In this document: piece after piece, positions 8,882 to 18,534 of the stretch
How positions within the stretch are numbered: the first letter of the stretch is position 1
Layout: every line of letters starts with the position of its first letter
NCBI GenBank assembly: GCA_030431485.1
Contig: JAUIIR010000024.1
Coordinates: forward strand, 1 to 54,358
Reading direction: 5' to 3'
Origin: Alphaproteobacteria bacterium
Lineage (GTDB): Bacteria; Pseudomonadota; Alphaproteobacteria; Rhodobacterales; Rhodobacteraceae
Length of the DNA stretch: 54,358 nucleotides
The notes under the pieces: generated by a model
What the model was told of the DNA's origin: nothing
The model's input: only the letters and a program-made list of their open reading frames with translations
The model's database searches: none
Translations under genes and position numbers: made by a program

Positions 8882-9370
8882 GAAGGACCTCTCCCGAGGC
8901 TGCTTCAACGGACCCGGCGTCGGCGCAATCATGCTCGTCTCCCACCCGTAAGTGCGCCCGCGACTTGTCAGGCACACTTGATTCTGGCCGGTTCCGACAA
9001 CGCTCCAATGTCACCGAACCAGAACTTATTCCTCGCGATTTCCCTTACGGCGGCATAGCGAACACCGCCACATAACGGCCCCAACCGCGTTCAACATGGG
9101 ATAATAAGACGAGTCCCGGCCCGCAATTGCATTCAGACACCGAAATTGTCCAACAAAGTTGACACATTGATGGGGTAGACTTGCGTTATTACAAATCGCT
9201 CCGTCACCGAGAGTTGGCGAAGCGAGCTGGCTACAGATGAGAAATCTCTTCACGTTGACAAAAGGCAGCCTCAAGAGGCTTGAACGTCACCCGCGCATGT
9301 CTATAACCCGCTGGAATTTGCCAGCCGGGGCGGTCTACCGGCACGGACCCGCGCGAAACGAGGTAATGCC
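8882..9370. other. intergenic region upstream of carB
   Basis: About 490 bp between two divergent genes. It contains a plausible carB promoter (9280-9307) and an inverted repeat CTGG-aattt-g-CCAG around 9311-9324. A minus-strand open frame (9026-9274) has no recognisable product. No RNA gene or attenuator is evident. Confidence 0.4.
9280..9307 (+). promoter_or_regulatory. candidate sigma-70 promoter for carB
   Basis: TTGAAC, 16-nt spacer, TATAAC, located 63 bp upstream of the carB start. It is the best -35/-10 pair in the intergenic region. Consensus match only. Confidence 0.4.
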
Positions 9371-12300
9371 ATGCCCAAACGTACCGATATCAAATCCATT
9401 ATGATCATCGGAGCCGGGCCGATCGTGATCGGGCAGGCTTGCGAATTCGACTATTCCGGTGCTCAGGCTTGCAAGGCGCTACGTGAAGAAGGGTACCGGG
9501 TCATTCTGGTCAACTCGAATCCGGCGACCATCATGACAGACCCGGAACTCGCAGACGCAACTTACATCGAGCCGATCACACCAGAGATCGTGGCCAAGAT
9601 CATTGAGAAAGAGCGCCCAGACGCCTTGCTGCCGACCATGGGCGGTCAAACCGGACTGAACACCTCGCTCGCCTTGGAAGAGATGGGCGTTTTGGAAAAA
9701 TTTGGTGTCGAAATGATTGGCGCCACGAGAGAAGCCATTGAAATGGCGGAAGATCGCAAGCTTTTCCGCGAAGCAATGGATCGCATCGGTCTGGAGAATC
9801 CCAAAGCGACGATTGTCACCGCTCCGAAAAAAGACAATGGCAATGCCGATCTAGAAGCCGGTGTAGCGCTTGCCCTTGCTGAACTCGAGCACATAGGGCT
9901 CCCAGCAATTATTCGACCGGCCTTTACCCTGGGTGGCACTGGTGGAGGCGTCGCCTACAACCGCGAAGACTTTGTCCACTATTGCCGTTCGGGCATGGAT
10001 GCTTCTCCGGTCAACCAAATCCTGATCGACGAATCCCTGCTTGGATGGAAAGAGTTCGAGATGGAGGTCGTGCGCGACCGGGCGGACAACGCCATTATCG
10101 TTTGCGCCATCGAGAACGTAGATCCTATGGGCGTGCATACTGGGGACTCAATTACGGTTGCGCCAGCGCTGACCCTGACTGACAAAGAATACCAGATCAT
10201 GCGCAACGGCTCGATTGCCGTTCTGCGCGAGATTGGAGTCGAGACCGGGGGCTCAAACGTTCAGTGGGCAATCAACCCCGAAGACGGGCGTATGGTTGTC
10301 ATCGAAATGAACCCACGGGTTAGCCGGTCTTCTGCACTTGCGTCAAAAGCAACCGGCTTCCCAATCGCCAAGATCGCCGCAAAGCTGGCAGTCGGATACA
10401 CGCTCGACGAGTTGGACAATGACATCACCAAAGTCACTCCCGCCTCGTTCGAACCGACGATTGACTACGTGGTCACCAAGATTCCAAAATTTGCGTTTGA
10501 AAAGTTTCCAGGGTCCGAACCACACCTCACCACAGCGATGAAGTCGGTTGGCGAAGCGATGGCCATCGGCCGCACAATCCACGAATCCCTGCAAAAGGCT
10601 TTGGCTTCCATGGAATCCGGCCTAACCGGCTTTGATGAAGTGTACATCGAAGGTGCCCCGGAAAAATCTGTAGTCATCAAGGCGATCAGTCAGCAGACAC
10701 CAGACCGGATGCGGACAATTGCCCAGGCCATGCGCCACGGTCTGACAGACGACGAGATTCACGCGACAACGATGTTCGATCCTTGGTTCCTTGCCAGGAT
10801 TCGCGAAATCGTGGAAATCGAGGAAGACGTCCGCTCGAATGGGTTGCCAACAGACGAGCCGGGAATGCGGGCGCTCAAAATGCTTGGTTTTACGGATGCG
10901 CGCTTAGCCAATCTCGCTGGCACAACAGAAAAAGACGTCCGTACGCGTCGCCTATCCCTGAACGTGAAGGCCAGCTTTAAGCGCATCGACACATGCGCCG
11001 CGGAATTCGAAGCGCAAACGCCCTACATGTATTCGACCTACGAAGCGCCCATGATGGGTGACGCAGAATGCGAAGCGCGACCCAGTGATCGGAAAAAAGT
11101 TGTCATTTTGGGCGGAGGTCCGAACCGGATCGGCCAAGGGATCGAATTTGACTACTGCTGCTGTCACGCCTGCTTTGCACTAACGGATGCAGGCTATGAG
11201 ACAATCATGGTCAACTGTAACCCCGAAACCGTTTCAACAGACTACGACACCTCTGACCGGCTGTATTTCGAGCCGCTGACATTTGAACATGTGTTAGAAA
11301 TTTTGCGTGTCGAACAAGAGAACGGCACGCTCCACGGTGTTATCGTTCAATTTGGGGGCCAGACCCCGTTGAAACTTGCCAATGCTTTGGAGGCAGAAGG
11401 AATTCCAATTCTGGGCACCACGCCCGACGCGATTGACCTAGCTGAAGATCGCGAGCGCTTCCAAGCACTTGTGAACAAGCTGGGTCTCAAACAACCTCAC
11501 AACGGCATTGCCTCCACGGGCGATCAAGCTCTGGCGATTGCGGAGGACATCGGCTTCCCACTCGTCATCCGCCCGTCGTACGTTCTCGGTGGTCGTGCGA
11601 TGGAAATCGTGCGGGATATGGCGCATCTGGAACGATATATAACCGAAGCGGTTGTTGTATCCGGCGAAAGCCCTGTTTTGCTCGACAGCTATCTGTCAGG
11701 GGCCATCGAACTTGATGTTGATGCACTCTGCGACGGAACGCGTGTCCATGTGGCTGGGATCATGCAACATATTGAAGAGGCTGGTGTGCATTCTGGCGAC
11801 AGTGCCTGTTCCTTGCCGCCCTACTCTCTTTCGGACGAGATCCTCACAGAAATCAAGCGGCAAACGGAAGCATTGGCACGGGCCCTGAATGTTGTTGGAT
11901 TGATGAACGTTCAATTCGCAATCAAAAACGACGAGGTATACTTAATCGAGGTAAACCCGCGTGCATCTCGCACAGTGCCTTTCGTCGCGAAGGCAACTGA
12001 CTCGGCGATTGCTTCGATAGCCGCCCGGGTGATGGCAGGTGAGCCTTTGAACAATTTCCCGATGCGCGACCCCTACCCGGAAAATGCGGAGTACGACACC
12101 GTTTTGCCTCTGGCCGACCCAATGACTTTGGCTGATCCGATGATGCCCTGGTTCTCGGTGAAAGAAGCTGTTCTACCTTTTGCTCGTTTTCCCGGCGTCG
12201 ACACGATCCTTGGCCCTGAGATGCGGTCGACCGGCGAAGTTATGGGCTGGGACCGTTCTTTTCCCCGCGCGTTTCTCAAAGCTCAACTCGGCGCAGGCAA

Positions 12301-12703
12301 CCATCTGCCACGGTCAGGAAGCGTTTTCTTCTCTATCAAAGATGAAGACAAGACAGATCAATTGATCGAGACTGCGCGAATACTCGTCGAGTTAGGCTTT
12401 ACGATCATAGCAACCTCGGGAACAGCCGCGTTCCTCTCAAAGCATGACATCCAATGCGAAATCACAAAGAAGGTCTACGAAGGCCGACCCAATATCGTTG
12501 ATTTAATGAAAGACGGCGGCATTCACTTGGTCATGAACACAACAGAAGGGGCTGCATCTGTTCAGGACAGCCGAGAAATCCGGTCTGTCGCCTTGTTTGA
12601 CAAGATCCCTTACTTCACCACCGCAGCAGGCGCTCATGCCGCCGCGCTTGCGATGAAAGCCCATGAAGAAGGTGAACTGGTCGTTAAGCCCCTCCAAGCG
12701 TGA
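9371..12703 (+). CDS. carB: carbamoyl-phosphate synthase large subunit
   Basis: 1110 aa, with the expected internal duplication. Each half has an ATP-grasp domain; the N-terminal one contains the GGQTGLN and [12 protein letters not shown] motifs, the second [17 protein letters not shown] and [14 protein letters not shown]. The C-terminal MGS-like allosteric domain begins near residue 960 (ATSGTAAFL). It makes carbamoyl phosphate from bicarbonate, ATP and ammonia supplied by CarA, feeding arginine and pyrimidine synthesis. carA is not in the window, so the two subunits are encoded separately. GAGG lies just upstream of the ATG. Confidence 0.98.
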   Translation: MPKRTDIKSIMIIGAGPIVIGQACEFDYSGAQACKALREEGYRVILVNSNPATIMTDPELADATYIEPITPEIVAKIIEKERPDALLPTMGGQTGLNTSLALEEMGVLEKFGVEMIGATREAIEMAEDRKLFREAMDRIGLENPKATIVTAPKKDNGNADLEAGVALALAELEHIGLPAIIRPAFTLGGTGGGVAYNREDFVHYCRSGMDASPVNQILIDESLLGWKEFEMEVVRDRADNAIIVCAIENVDPMGVHTGDSITVAPALTLTDKEYQIMRNGSIAVLREIGVETGGSNVQWAINPEDGRMVVIEMNPRVSRSSALASKATGFPIAKIAAKLAVGYTLDELDNDITKVTPASFEPTIDYVVTKIPKFAFEKFPGSEPHLTTAMKSVGEAMAIGRTIHESLQKALASMESGLTGFDEVYIEGAPEKSVVIKAISQQTPDRMRTIAQAMRHGLTDDEIHATTMFDPWFLARIREIVEIEEDVRSNGLPTDEPGMRALKMLGFTDARLANLAGTTEKDVRTRRLSLNVKASFKRIDTCAAEFEAQTPYMYSTYEAPMMGDAECEARPSDRKKVVILGGGPNRIGQGIEFDYCCCHACFALTDAGYETIMVNCNPETVSTDYDTSDRLYFEPLTFEHVLEILRVEQENGTLHGVIVQFGGQTPLKLANALEAEGIPILGTTPDAIDLAEDRERFQALVNKLGLKQPHNGIASTGDQALAIAEDIGFPLVIRPSYVLGGRAMEIVRDMAHLERYITEAVVVSGESPVLLDSYLSGAIELDVDALCDGTRVHVAGIMQHIEEAGVHSGDSACSLPPYSLSDEILTEIKRQTEALARALNVVGLMNVQFAIKNDEVYLIEVNPRASRTVPFVAKATDSAIASIAARVMAGEPLNNFPMRDPYPENAEYDTVLPLADPMTLADPMMPWFSVKEAVLPFARFPGVDTILGPEMRSTGEVMGWDRSFPRAFLKAQLGAGNHLPRSGSVFFSIKDEDKTDQLIETARILVELGFTIIATSGTAAFLSKHDIQCEITKKVYEGRPNIVDLMKDGGIHLVMNTTEGAASVQDSREIRSVALFDKIPYFTTAAGAHAAALAMKAHEEGELVVKPLQA

Positions 12704-12808
12704 CGTTAAATCCCAATGTCTTCCGTTCTACAGCGCACAATATACAACCGGATGGTAGACGTCGCATATCAGACCGAAATATCGTGGCATGTCTGCAGCA
12801 TAGAACCA

Positions 12809-13450
12809 CTATTCGGGAAGGCGGACGCCGACTACACTGCTTTCGGTGACTATCGAACCGTTGGCCAGTATAAATTCGACGTCAGCTGAACCAAAGCGCA
12901 CCTCTTCCACCAGACCACTGGCAACCACCGTTGCCTCAACCTCCGCGTCGTCGGAGACCCGACGAATTTCCGCAGAATAAAGCCCTGGTTTCACAAGTAT
13001 CCCTTCGCCATCGGTTCCGTCCCAATTGAACTGTGATTGCCCGTCAGATAACACTGTTTCGGAAACAACAATGCCGTCACCCGAAAAAATCGACAATTTC
13101 AAGCCATCTTCATCAGTTAACTCTCTCCTGATTTCCATCAGAACTGCCGCACCAGTGAAATTAAACGGCCCTTCATGCAATATCTGGGTCCCCACGAACG
13201 GCGCGTAGGATGAAATTCCGTCTGATCTAAGCTCCAACGACAACTCCTTTAGACGTTGATTGGTCAACGTTTGCTGTTCGACCATTGAAAACGATGCAAG
13301 CTGACTTGCGAATTGATCGGCTTCCATCGGGCTAAGCGGATCCTGATTCCGAATCTGCGTTGTTAGCATTTTTAAAAATGTCTCAAAGTCCTGTGTGACC
13401 GCGCTTGATCGCCCACGAACCGCGCCAGACAAATTTGTATCAACCTGCAT
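12809..13450 (-). CDS. flgD: flagellar hook capping protein FlgD
   Basis: 213 aa. The N-terminal FETFLKMLTTQIRNQDPLSPME stretch is the strongly conserved FlgD cap motif, followed by the FASFSMVEQQ-type helix; the C-terminal part has the FlgD Ig/Tudor-like region (FNWDGTDGEGILVKPGLYS). It caps the growing hook so that FlgE can polymerise. The start at 13450 is preferred because AAAGGA lies 9 nt upstream; a TTG at 13468 and ATG at 13459 are in frame, and the TTG would overlap the upstream gene by 4 nt. Second gene of a two-gene operon with the FliK-like gene. The C-terminal half is less conserved than the N-terminal half. Confidence 0.92.
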   Translation of the reverse strand: MQVDTNLSGAVRGRSSAVTQDFETFLKMLTTQIRNQDPLSPMEADQFASQLASFSMVEQQTLTNQRLKELSLELRSDGISSYAPFVGTQILHEGPFNFTGAAVLMEIRRELTDEDGLKLSIFSGDGIVVSETVLSDGQSQFNWDGTDGEGILVKPGLYSAEIRRVSDDAEVEATVVASGLVEEVRFGSADVEFILANGSIVTESSVVGVRLPE

Positions 13451-13464
13451 CACAGTCATTCCTT

Positions 13465-14766
13465 TCAAACTCGTCGATCAAGACTACTTTCACTATAGAT
13501 GACTTCGGTCTGCGCAGGCGAATCCCGAAACTCGACGCAGTTCCCTACCTCAGTCCATCTACGACTTTCCCTATTGTGACGTGACTCATGAAAATTTTCT
13601 GAAAAATTCATACCAAAATTTTCAATACTCAAGTCCTTCAATATTGCCTTTAACTCATGTTGGTGGCGGGATAGCGCGTCTGATAATTCACTGTTGCCAG
13701 ATACAAACCATAGATCCAAATTGTCGTCACTAGATTGAATCGATATCGTTGGAAGAACATCGATTGCTTTTGAATCATAAAAACGTGTAGGACGCTTTGA
13801 TGCCCCTAACATAACTTGCGCAGAAATCGCAGGTTGCCTCACAGTTTGATCGATCACCGAGCTGTTTCTATTTTCACTCCCTGTCGACAGCGAAACGCTA
13901 TCAAAATATATTGATTGATTTATACTTGCCTGACTTCTATTTATGTCTAATTTCCTGTCATCAATCTGCTGTTTATCAAGATTACACGAATTTAAGACAG
14001 AACTGTCTTTTGCACCCATCACAACAGCACTCTCCAAAGGAACGTTGCGGTGATGTCTAGTAATCGCTCGCACATTTATAGAATCATCTGAATCAGATTG
14101 AGGCGAGTACGAAACGTTACCGATATCTCGATACAAATTATGACGATTTTCAGAAAATAATTTCAAATTCTGAAAATCTGCTAAATTATCGCCATATGCT
14201 TTTAACTGTGGGTTTTTGTGTGCATGAAATGCCAATCCTATATCCGTCGTTTCATAAAATTCAAAATCCCCATTTTTACTAGACGATATCACCAAATTTG
14301 GTCTATTTGAAGAATCGTACTTTATAAAAGAATTTGGGACCACAATATTATTGTATACTGTTAACTCATAAATTCCAAATGACGGCGAATCTACGTGGGA
14401 GCTACATCGTAGAGAGACGTCATCAAGTTGATAGTTATCTAGCGCAATATTTTCGCCGTTAACAAAGCTACAGAGACTTTTCTTTCCCAAAATTTCTGAA
14501 TATGTGATATTGAACCGATTTATAAAATTCGCACAGCCTTGAAGCTTAGGCGATTTTGTGGAATCGCATATATCGAAACCGTTACTGGGAGAATACATTT
14601 TTTTGCTGATAAGATCTGCAGTATCAAAATGTACTGTAGCTCCTACCAATTCGACGTTCTTCGAATACCCAATGAATTTCTTTGAAACGCCTTTATATTC
14701 AGGCACGCATCGCTCATTGTCAGACGAAATTTCTCGATTACTCCCGCCTTTAAAACTATCGCGCAT
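13465..14766 (-). CDS. divergent FliK-like flagellar hook-length control protein
   Basis: 433 aa, markedly AT-rich and rich in Ser, Asn, Asp and Lys. Nothing in the first 340 residues is recognisable, as is normal for FliK rulers. The last 90 residues resemble a FliK C-terminal switch domain: an LDLWFVSGNSEL beta-strand, then a helix HQHELKAILKDLSIENFG, then a variable hydrophilic tail. The position directly upstream of flgD is also where alphaproteobacteria place fliK/motD. No clear Shine-Dalgarno sequence precedes the ATG. The assignment rests on position and weak C-terminal similarity; composition suggests rapid divergence or foreign origin. Confidence 0.5.
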   Translation of the reverse strand: MRDSFKGGSNREISSDNERCVPEYKGVSKKFIGYSKNVELVGATVHFDTADLISKKMYSPSNGFDICDSTKSPKLQGCANFINRFNITYSEILGKKSLCSFVNGENIALDNYQLDDVSLRCSSHVDSPSFGIYELTVYNNIVVPNSFIKYDSSNRPNLVISSSKNGDFEFYETTDIGLAFHAHKNPQLKAYGDNLADFQNLKLFSENRHNLYRDIGNVSYSPQSDSDDSINVRAITRHHRNVPLESAVVMGAKDSSVLNSCNLDKQQIDDRKLDINRSQASINQSIYFDSVSLSTGSENRNSSVIDQTVRQPAISAQVMLGASKRPTRFYDSKAIDVLPTISIQSSDDNLDLWFVSGNSELSDALSRHQHELKAILKDLSIENFGMNFSENFHESRHNRESRRWTEVGNCVEFRDSPAQTEVIYSESSLDRRV

Positions 14767-15130
14767 GGCACCGGAAGAAAAAAGTTGATCTTAGGAAGCT
14801 CGCATATAAAATGGAAACATTGAGGTACTAGGTCTTATCATATCCCATGCCATCGAATCAATCATGTAGAGCTTTGCTGCAATCCAAAATCTACTACCAA
14901 ATGGTTTTTCGTAAGTTTATCCGAGGAAGACTCAAATTAGTACTTGTGAAAAATTTTATACAATAGCCTGAGGGCGTTCAGAAAATATTCAATGTTTATC
15001 GCCAAGCATTGTTTTGCACGGTTTCCGTGGCGCGGGCATGCCCAGCACTCGTCAGAATGACACTTCATTTGCCGTCCAAGATAGGTCTTGGAGCAAGATA
15101 TCATGTGCAAAGCACGAAGGAAGGAAGAAA
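14767..15130. other. AT-rich divergent flagellar regulatory region and flagellin leader
   Basis: 364 bp between the FliK-like gene and flagellin. No gene is seen. It is AT-rich to about 15000. A perfect 10-bp palindrome GGGCATGCCC (15034-15043) and two small hairpins follow just before the flagellin start. No convincing sigma-28, sigma-54 or CtrA site was found. Confidence 0.5.
15076..15115 (+). promoter_or_regulatory. two hairpins in the flagellin 5' leader
   Basis: CCAAGA-tagg-TCTTGG (15076-15091, 6-bp stem, 4-nt loop) and GTGC-aaa-GCAC (15105-15115), immediately before the AAGGAAGGAAG ribosome site of the flagellin gene. In Caulobacter, FlbT represses flagellin by acting on its mRNA leader; these structures are candidate FlbT-responsive elements by analogy. 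Confidence 0.4.
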
Positions 15131-16399
15131 ATGTCCAGCATTCTGACTAACAACGGAGCGATGATCGCGCTGCAAACGTTGAAATCAGTCAACTCGAAAC
15201 TCACGGATACACAAAACGCCATTTCGACAGGCAAATCTGTTAGCACCGCGCGCGACAATGCAGCCGTGTGGGCTATTTCCAAAGTCATGGAGTCAGACGT
15301 CAAGGGATTTCAAGGGATTTCAGATAGCCTCAATCTTGGTGAGTCGACTGTTGCTGTAGCCCGAAATGGCGCTGAGACTGTTACAGACCTTTTGACGGAT
15401 ATGAAAAGCAAAATTGTCGCTTCGCAGGAACAAAACGTTGATCGCGCTAAAATTCAAACAGATATCGTAGCGCTTCGCGAACAAATTAATGCGGTAGTTG
15501 GAGCCGCCCAATTTAACGGCCTCAATTTGCTATCCAACCGAGAGATCGATGCTGGATCAGGCTCTGTAAACGTATTGGCATCTCTTGATCGCTCCGCAGG
15601 TGGTGTATCGGCAAGCGACATTGCCGTCGCAAAAAAAGACGTTGGAACTGCATCAAGCTCGGTTGTTGGGGGGACAGTTGGCAACCTGACAACAGCAGTC
15701 ACACTTGACGCGACGCAAACAGCGACACTTGCGATAACGTCTCCAACGGCTGCCGGACAAATTTTCAGTCTAGGAGTTACCGGCACTGATGCAAATGGAG
15801 ACAAATTCACGGCGGCCGACTACACAACTGGTACTATTGCTGCCGATGCACAGAAAGTCATGTATATTGCACGCGATGGAGACACCGCCGGGGACGTCGC
15901 TAAAGGCTTGGCTCAGGCGTACGCAATTTACGCGGCCGAGCAGGGATTGGACACGTCAACTTTCAACGTAACGGTTTCAGGTGGCAATTTGTCCGTATCA
16001 TCCACTTTGACCGACGCAACGGACACGATTGCCGCACGGGTTGATACGCTGACGAGTCCGACGGAAGTCACAATCGGTGGCGGCCTTGAGAAACTGAATG
16101 ACATCGATGTCACGACGGATTCAGGCGCGGACGCTGCACTCGTTTCCATCGAGTATATGATTCAAAACGCAATTGATTCAGCAGCTTCGTTTGGCTCCGC
16201 ACAGGGCAGAATTGAGACCCAATCAAACTTTATTTCGAATCTCACCGACTCTCTAAAGTCCGGAATCGGGACTTTAGTCGACGCTGATATGGAGGAAGCG
16301 AGCGCTCGGCTTCAAGCATTACAAGTGCAACAATTGGGTGTACAGGCTCTTTCGATAGCAAATCAGGCGCCACAAGCGTTGCTTTCACTATTCCGATGA
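15131..16399 (+). CDS. flagellin
   Basis: 422 aa from the ATG at 15131, which has a very strong AAGGAAGGAAG ribosome site; the frame is open to 15014 but that part is leader. The N-terminal D0/D1 region (MSSILTNNGAMIALQTLKSVN, then TGKSVSTARDNAAVWAIS) and the C-terminal D0/D1 (RIETQSNFISNLTDSL, ending LQVQQLGVQALSIANQAPQALLSLF) are typical of alphaproteobacterial flagellins. The centre (about 180-320) is the variable surface domain rich in Thr and Ala. Exported without a signal peptide by the flagellar type III system. Followed by flaF and flbT, which control its production. Confidence 0.95.
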   Translation: MSSILTNNGAMIALQTLKSVNSKLTDTQNAISTGKSVSTARDNAAVWAISKVMESDVKGFQGISDSLNLGESTVAVARNGAETVTDLLTDMKSKIVASQEQNVDRAKIQTDIVALREQINAVVGAAQFNGLNLLSNREIDAGSGSVNVLASLDRSAGGVSASDIAVAKKDVGTASSSVVGGTVGNLTTAVTLDATQTATLAITSPTAAGQIFSLGVTGTDANGDKFTAADYTTGTIAADAQKVMYIARDGDTAGDVAKGLAQAYAIYAAEQGLDTSTFNVTVSGGNLSVSSTLTDATDTIAARVDTLTSPTEVTIGGGLEKLNDIDVTTDSGADAALVSIEYMIQNAIDSAASFGSAQGRIETQSNFISNLTDSLKSGIGTLVDADMEEASARLQALQVQQLGVQALSIANQAPQALLSLFR

Positions 16400-16406
16400 G
16401 CAAAAG

Positions 16407-16428
16407 CTCGGGTCAATCTTGACCCGAG
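16407..16428 (+). terminator. intercistronic hairpin after flagellin
   Basis: Perfect inverted repeat CTCGGGTCAA-tc-TTGACCCGAG, 8 nt after the flagellin stop and with no U-tract. It probably protects the 3' end of flagellin mRNA or partly limits read-through into flaF, giving high flagellin relative to its regulators. Confidence 0.6.
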
Positions 16429-16458
16429 TAGCCAAATGAAAATTGAAAAAGTTGAGGT

Positions 16459-16830
16459 ATGATGTCGAACGCATTTGCATATCAAAGTTATCCCAGTGCT
16501 CCTATAAAGTCACTCAGGGATGCAGAAATCGAGCTCGTTCTTAAGGTAACCAGACGTCTTAAAGAGCACTCTGAAACACGCCATACAGACTACGCGGAAT
16601 ATGTTGGCGCTTTGCGTGATAATCAGAAACTGTGGACAGCGTTTGCTGTGGATGTTGCAAACGCCAATAATCAACTATCAAGTGATTTGCGGGCGAAAAT
16701 TTTTTATCTTTTCGAATTCGTCCAAGCATATTCTTGCAAGGTCTTGGTCGAAGATGTACACATCGCCCCTCTCATTGAAACGAATCTTGCAATACTTCGC
16801 GGCCTCACTTACATGCGGTCAAGTGAATGA
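16459..16830 (+). CDS. flaF: flagellar biosynthesis regulator FlaF
   Basis: 123 aa, the normal size. Family hallmarks are the N-terminal NAFAYQSYP, a RDAEIELVLKVTRRLKE helix, LRDNQKLWTAFAVDVANANNQLSSDLRAKIFYL and the following FVQAY. FlaF is required for flagellin synthesis or secretion in Caulobacter and opposes FlbT. Two consecutive ATG codons (16459, 16462) are possible starts; GAGG at 16454-16457 favours the second slightly. The stop overlaps the flbT start (ATGA). Confidence 0.93.
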   Translation: MMSNAFAYQSYPSAPIKSLRDAEIELVLKVTRRLKEHSETRHTDYAEYVGALRDNQKLWTAFAVDVANANNQLSSDLRAKIFYLFEFVQAYSCKVLVEDVHIAPLIETNLAILRGLTYMRSSE

Positions 16831-17231
16831 GTGGGTTAGTTCTGAAGATGGGCCCAAAAGAAAGGGTCCTGATCAATGGCGCAGTAATTGAAAATGGGGA
16901 CCGCCGTTCGCGCATCACTGTCTTGACAGCGAACGCAAATATTCTGCGGCTGAAAGATGCCATACATCCTGACGAGGCCAACACACCAGTGCGGCGCGCG
17001 TGCTATCTCGCTCAGCTTATCTTGAGTGGTGAAATTGATCCGGTGATGCTTTGGTCACGCTTGTTGGGTCAAGTGCAGGCGTTATCGGATATTCTTTGTG
17101 ACACGGATAGCGCAAGTCTCTTGTCGCAGGCGCGTGTCTCTATCGCTGACCAAAATGCATATGCGTGTTTGAAACTGCTGCGCCAACTCTTACCGATTGA
17201 AGCCAAATTACTAAGGGCTAAGCGTCCATGA
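16827..17231 (+). CDS. flbT: flagellin translational repressor FlbT
   Basis: 134 aa. The N-terminal LVLKMGPKERVLINGAVIENGDRRSRI is diagnostic of FlbT, followed by the RRACYLAQLILSGE segment. In Caulobacter FlbT binds the flagellin mRNA leader and promotes its decay until the hook is finished. It overlaps flaF and the next gene by 4 nt each, so flaF-flbT-DUF1217 is a coupled unit. Confidence 0.94.
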   Translation: MSGLVLKMGPKERVLINGAVIENGDRRSRITVLTANANILRLKDAIHPDEANTPVRRACYLAQLILSGEIDPVMLWSRLLGQVQALSDILCDTDSASLLSQARVSIADQNAYACLKLLRQLLPIEAKLLRAKRP

Positions 17232-18034
17232 GTTTCCAACCATTTGTTATAGGTAGCGGACTATCCGGATGGGCGTTTCTGAAATCAACTGTGCCGATGC
17301 AGAGGTCTGCTCATGTTCGGAGCATACCAATTGCGTCAGACTCTGAATATTTTCTCGAGCGCTTTCCGAAGATACACACTCCAGATGATATTATCAACGA
17401 CAGGCGCGTGATGCGGGTTATATTGGGAGCCTACGGTTTGTCAGAGGACGTTGACAACCGTCACTTTATCAAGACTCTCATGATGGAAGGTGTTTCGAAC
17501 CCAAAAGCGCTAGCTAATAAACTTGCTGATCGCAGGTATAAGTCGTTCGCCCGGGATTTTGATTTTTCAACCAGTCGACCTGGCCATTTGAGCGAACCAG
17601 GCCGCGCAAGAATAACCGTGAAACGATTTCAAGACGATGCATTTGAAAGTGCAATTGGGGAAACGCGCCCTGAAATGAGGCTTGCACTCGGTTTTTCTAA
17701 AAACATTAGGATACTTTGGAAAGAGTCTTCAACCAATACAGCTGCCTGGTTTCAAATCCTCGCCACTCCTCCGCTGAAAAAAGTGCTGCAAACAGCTCTT
17801 GTTCTTCCTCCCGAATTTTCGAGACTCGACATTGACGAGCAGCATCGGCGAATCCAAGCAAAAGCATGGCGTGTATTCGGTACGAATGATATCTCAGAAC
17901 TTTCATCCGACAGAATTGCCGAGGATGTTACGCGCCGTTTCCTGATTTTAGAGCAGGCAGCAAGCGTTGGTAAAACCTCAGCGCTCCAAACGGCGCTGGT
18001 CATACTGAGCGCGACACCTCAAATGCGTGTGTGA
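17228..18034 (+). CDS. DUF1217 flagellar-associated protein
   Basis: 268 aa. DUF1217 proteins are found in alphaproteobacterial flagellar loci. The sequence contains the family pattern with IHTPDDIINDRRVMRVILGAYGLSEDVDN and LMMEGVSNPKALANKLADRRYKSFARDF. No signal peptide or membrane segment. A structural or rod/hook assembly role has been suggested from context only. Last gene of the plus-strand flagellar unit, coupled to flbT by a 4-nt overlap. Confidence 0.85.
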   Translation: MSFQPFVIGSGLSGWAFLKSTVPMQRSAHVRSIPIASDSEYFLERFPKIHTPDDIINDRRVMRVILGAYGLSEDVDNRHFIKTLMMEGVSNPKALANKLADRRYKSFARDFDFSTSRPGHLSEPGRARITVKRFQDDAFESAIGETRPEMRLALGFSKNIRILWKESSTNTAAWFQILATPPLKKVLQTALVLPPEFSRLDIDEQHRRIQAKAWRVFGTNDISELSSDRIAEDVTRRFLILEQAASVGKTSALQTALVILSATPQMRV

Positions 18035-18534
18035 CTTTGCAACTGATAATGTTTGATTTGCTGCGACCCAATTGCCAATTCTTGTGTCTGCCCAAGAAAT
18101 GGAAAGTTGCGGGATATGAGACCCCTGACCATAGCCCGCCTGAGCCGCTTTCGTTCTCAGCGTGAGGTCGTGGCTTTTGCGGTTTGGGGCGCACATTCCA
18201 TTATCCGGTGCAGATCAGACTAACAAGGCGGTCGCCGCAGCGCAGCGTGACCGCCACCCGCTTCTGGGTCAACTGGTTTGGCGCGCCTCTTTCGGCTTGT
18301 ATCCGTTGAAATAGGCGGCGTCCAAACATCATGTGGCAATCGGACCGGATGATACTCTGGTTCAGTGGCTTGAAAAACTGGTGCGGGCGAGCGGTTGCTG
18401 ACGAATGTGAGGTGCTGGACAGCATCGCTACGAAAACCAGCGGATATGCATTTCAGACAGCCCGATGGCCAATATGTTTGTGATGCGTTGAATCTGGTAT
18501 TGTCAGCTTTCACGCTGACTGGCTCTTTCTTTCG
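18035..18534. other. 500-bp region without recognisable gene
   Basis: Lies between the flagellar island and the TPP-enzyme operon, where the two transcription units converge. Open frames exist on both strands but none gives a protein-like sequence or a family match. There are no IS terminal repeats and no RNA gene that I can recognise. GC is back to the genome level, unlike the flagellar side. It could be a decayed gene. Confidence 0.4.

Noticed and set aside
9159..9187. TTGACA followed 17 nt later by TGCGTT, as a carB promoter
   Set aside because: The -10 is too poor; the TTGAAC-N16-TATAAC pair at 9280 is closer to the gene and better.
9026..9274. 82-aa minus-strand open frame upstream of carB
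   Set aside because: No protein-like conservation or ribosome site; more likely part of the regulatory region.
15015..15045. sigma-54 promoter before flagellin (TGGCGC...TGCC)
   Set aside because: The -12 element lacks TTGC and the spacing is wrong; the palindrome GGGCATGCCC explains the similarity.
18035..18534. transposase remnant or insertion sequence
   Set aside because: No terminal inverted repeats, target duplication or transposase motifs in any frame.
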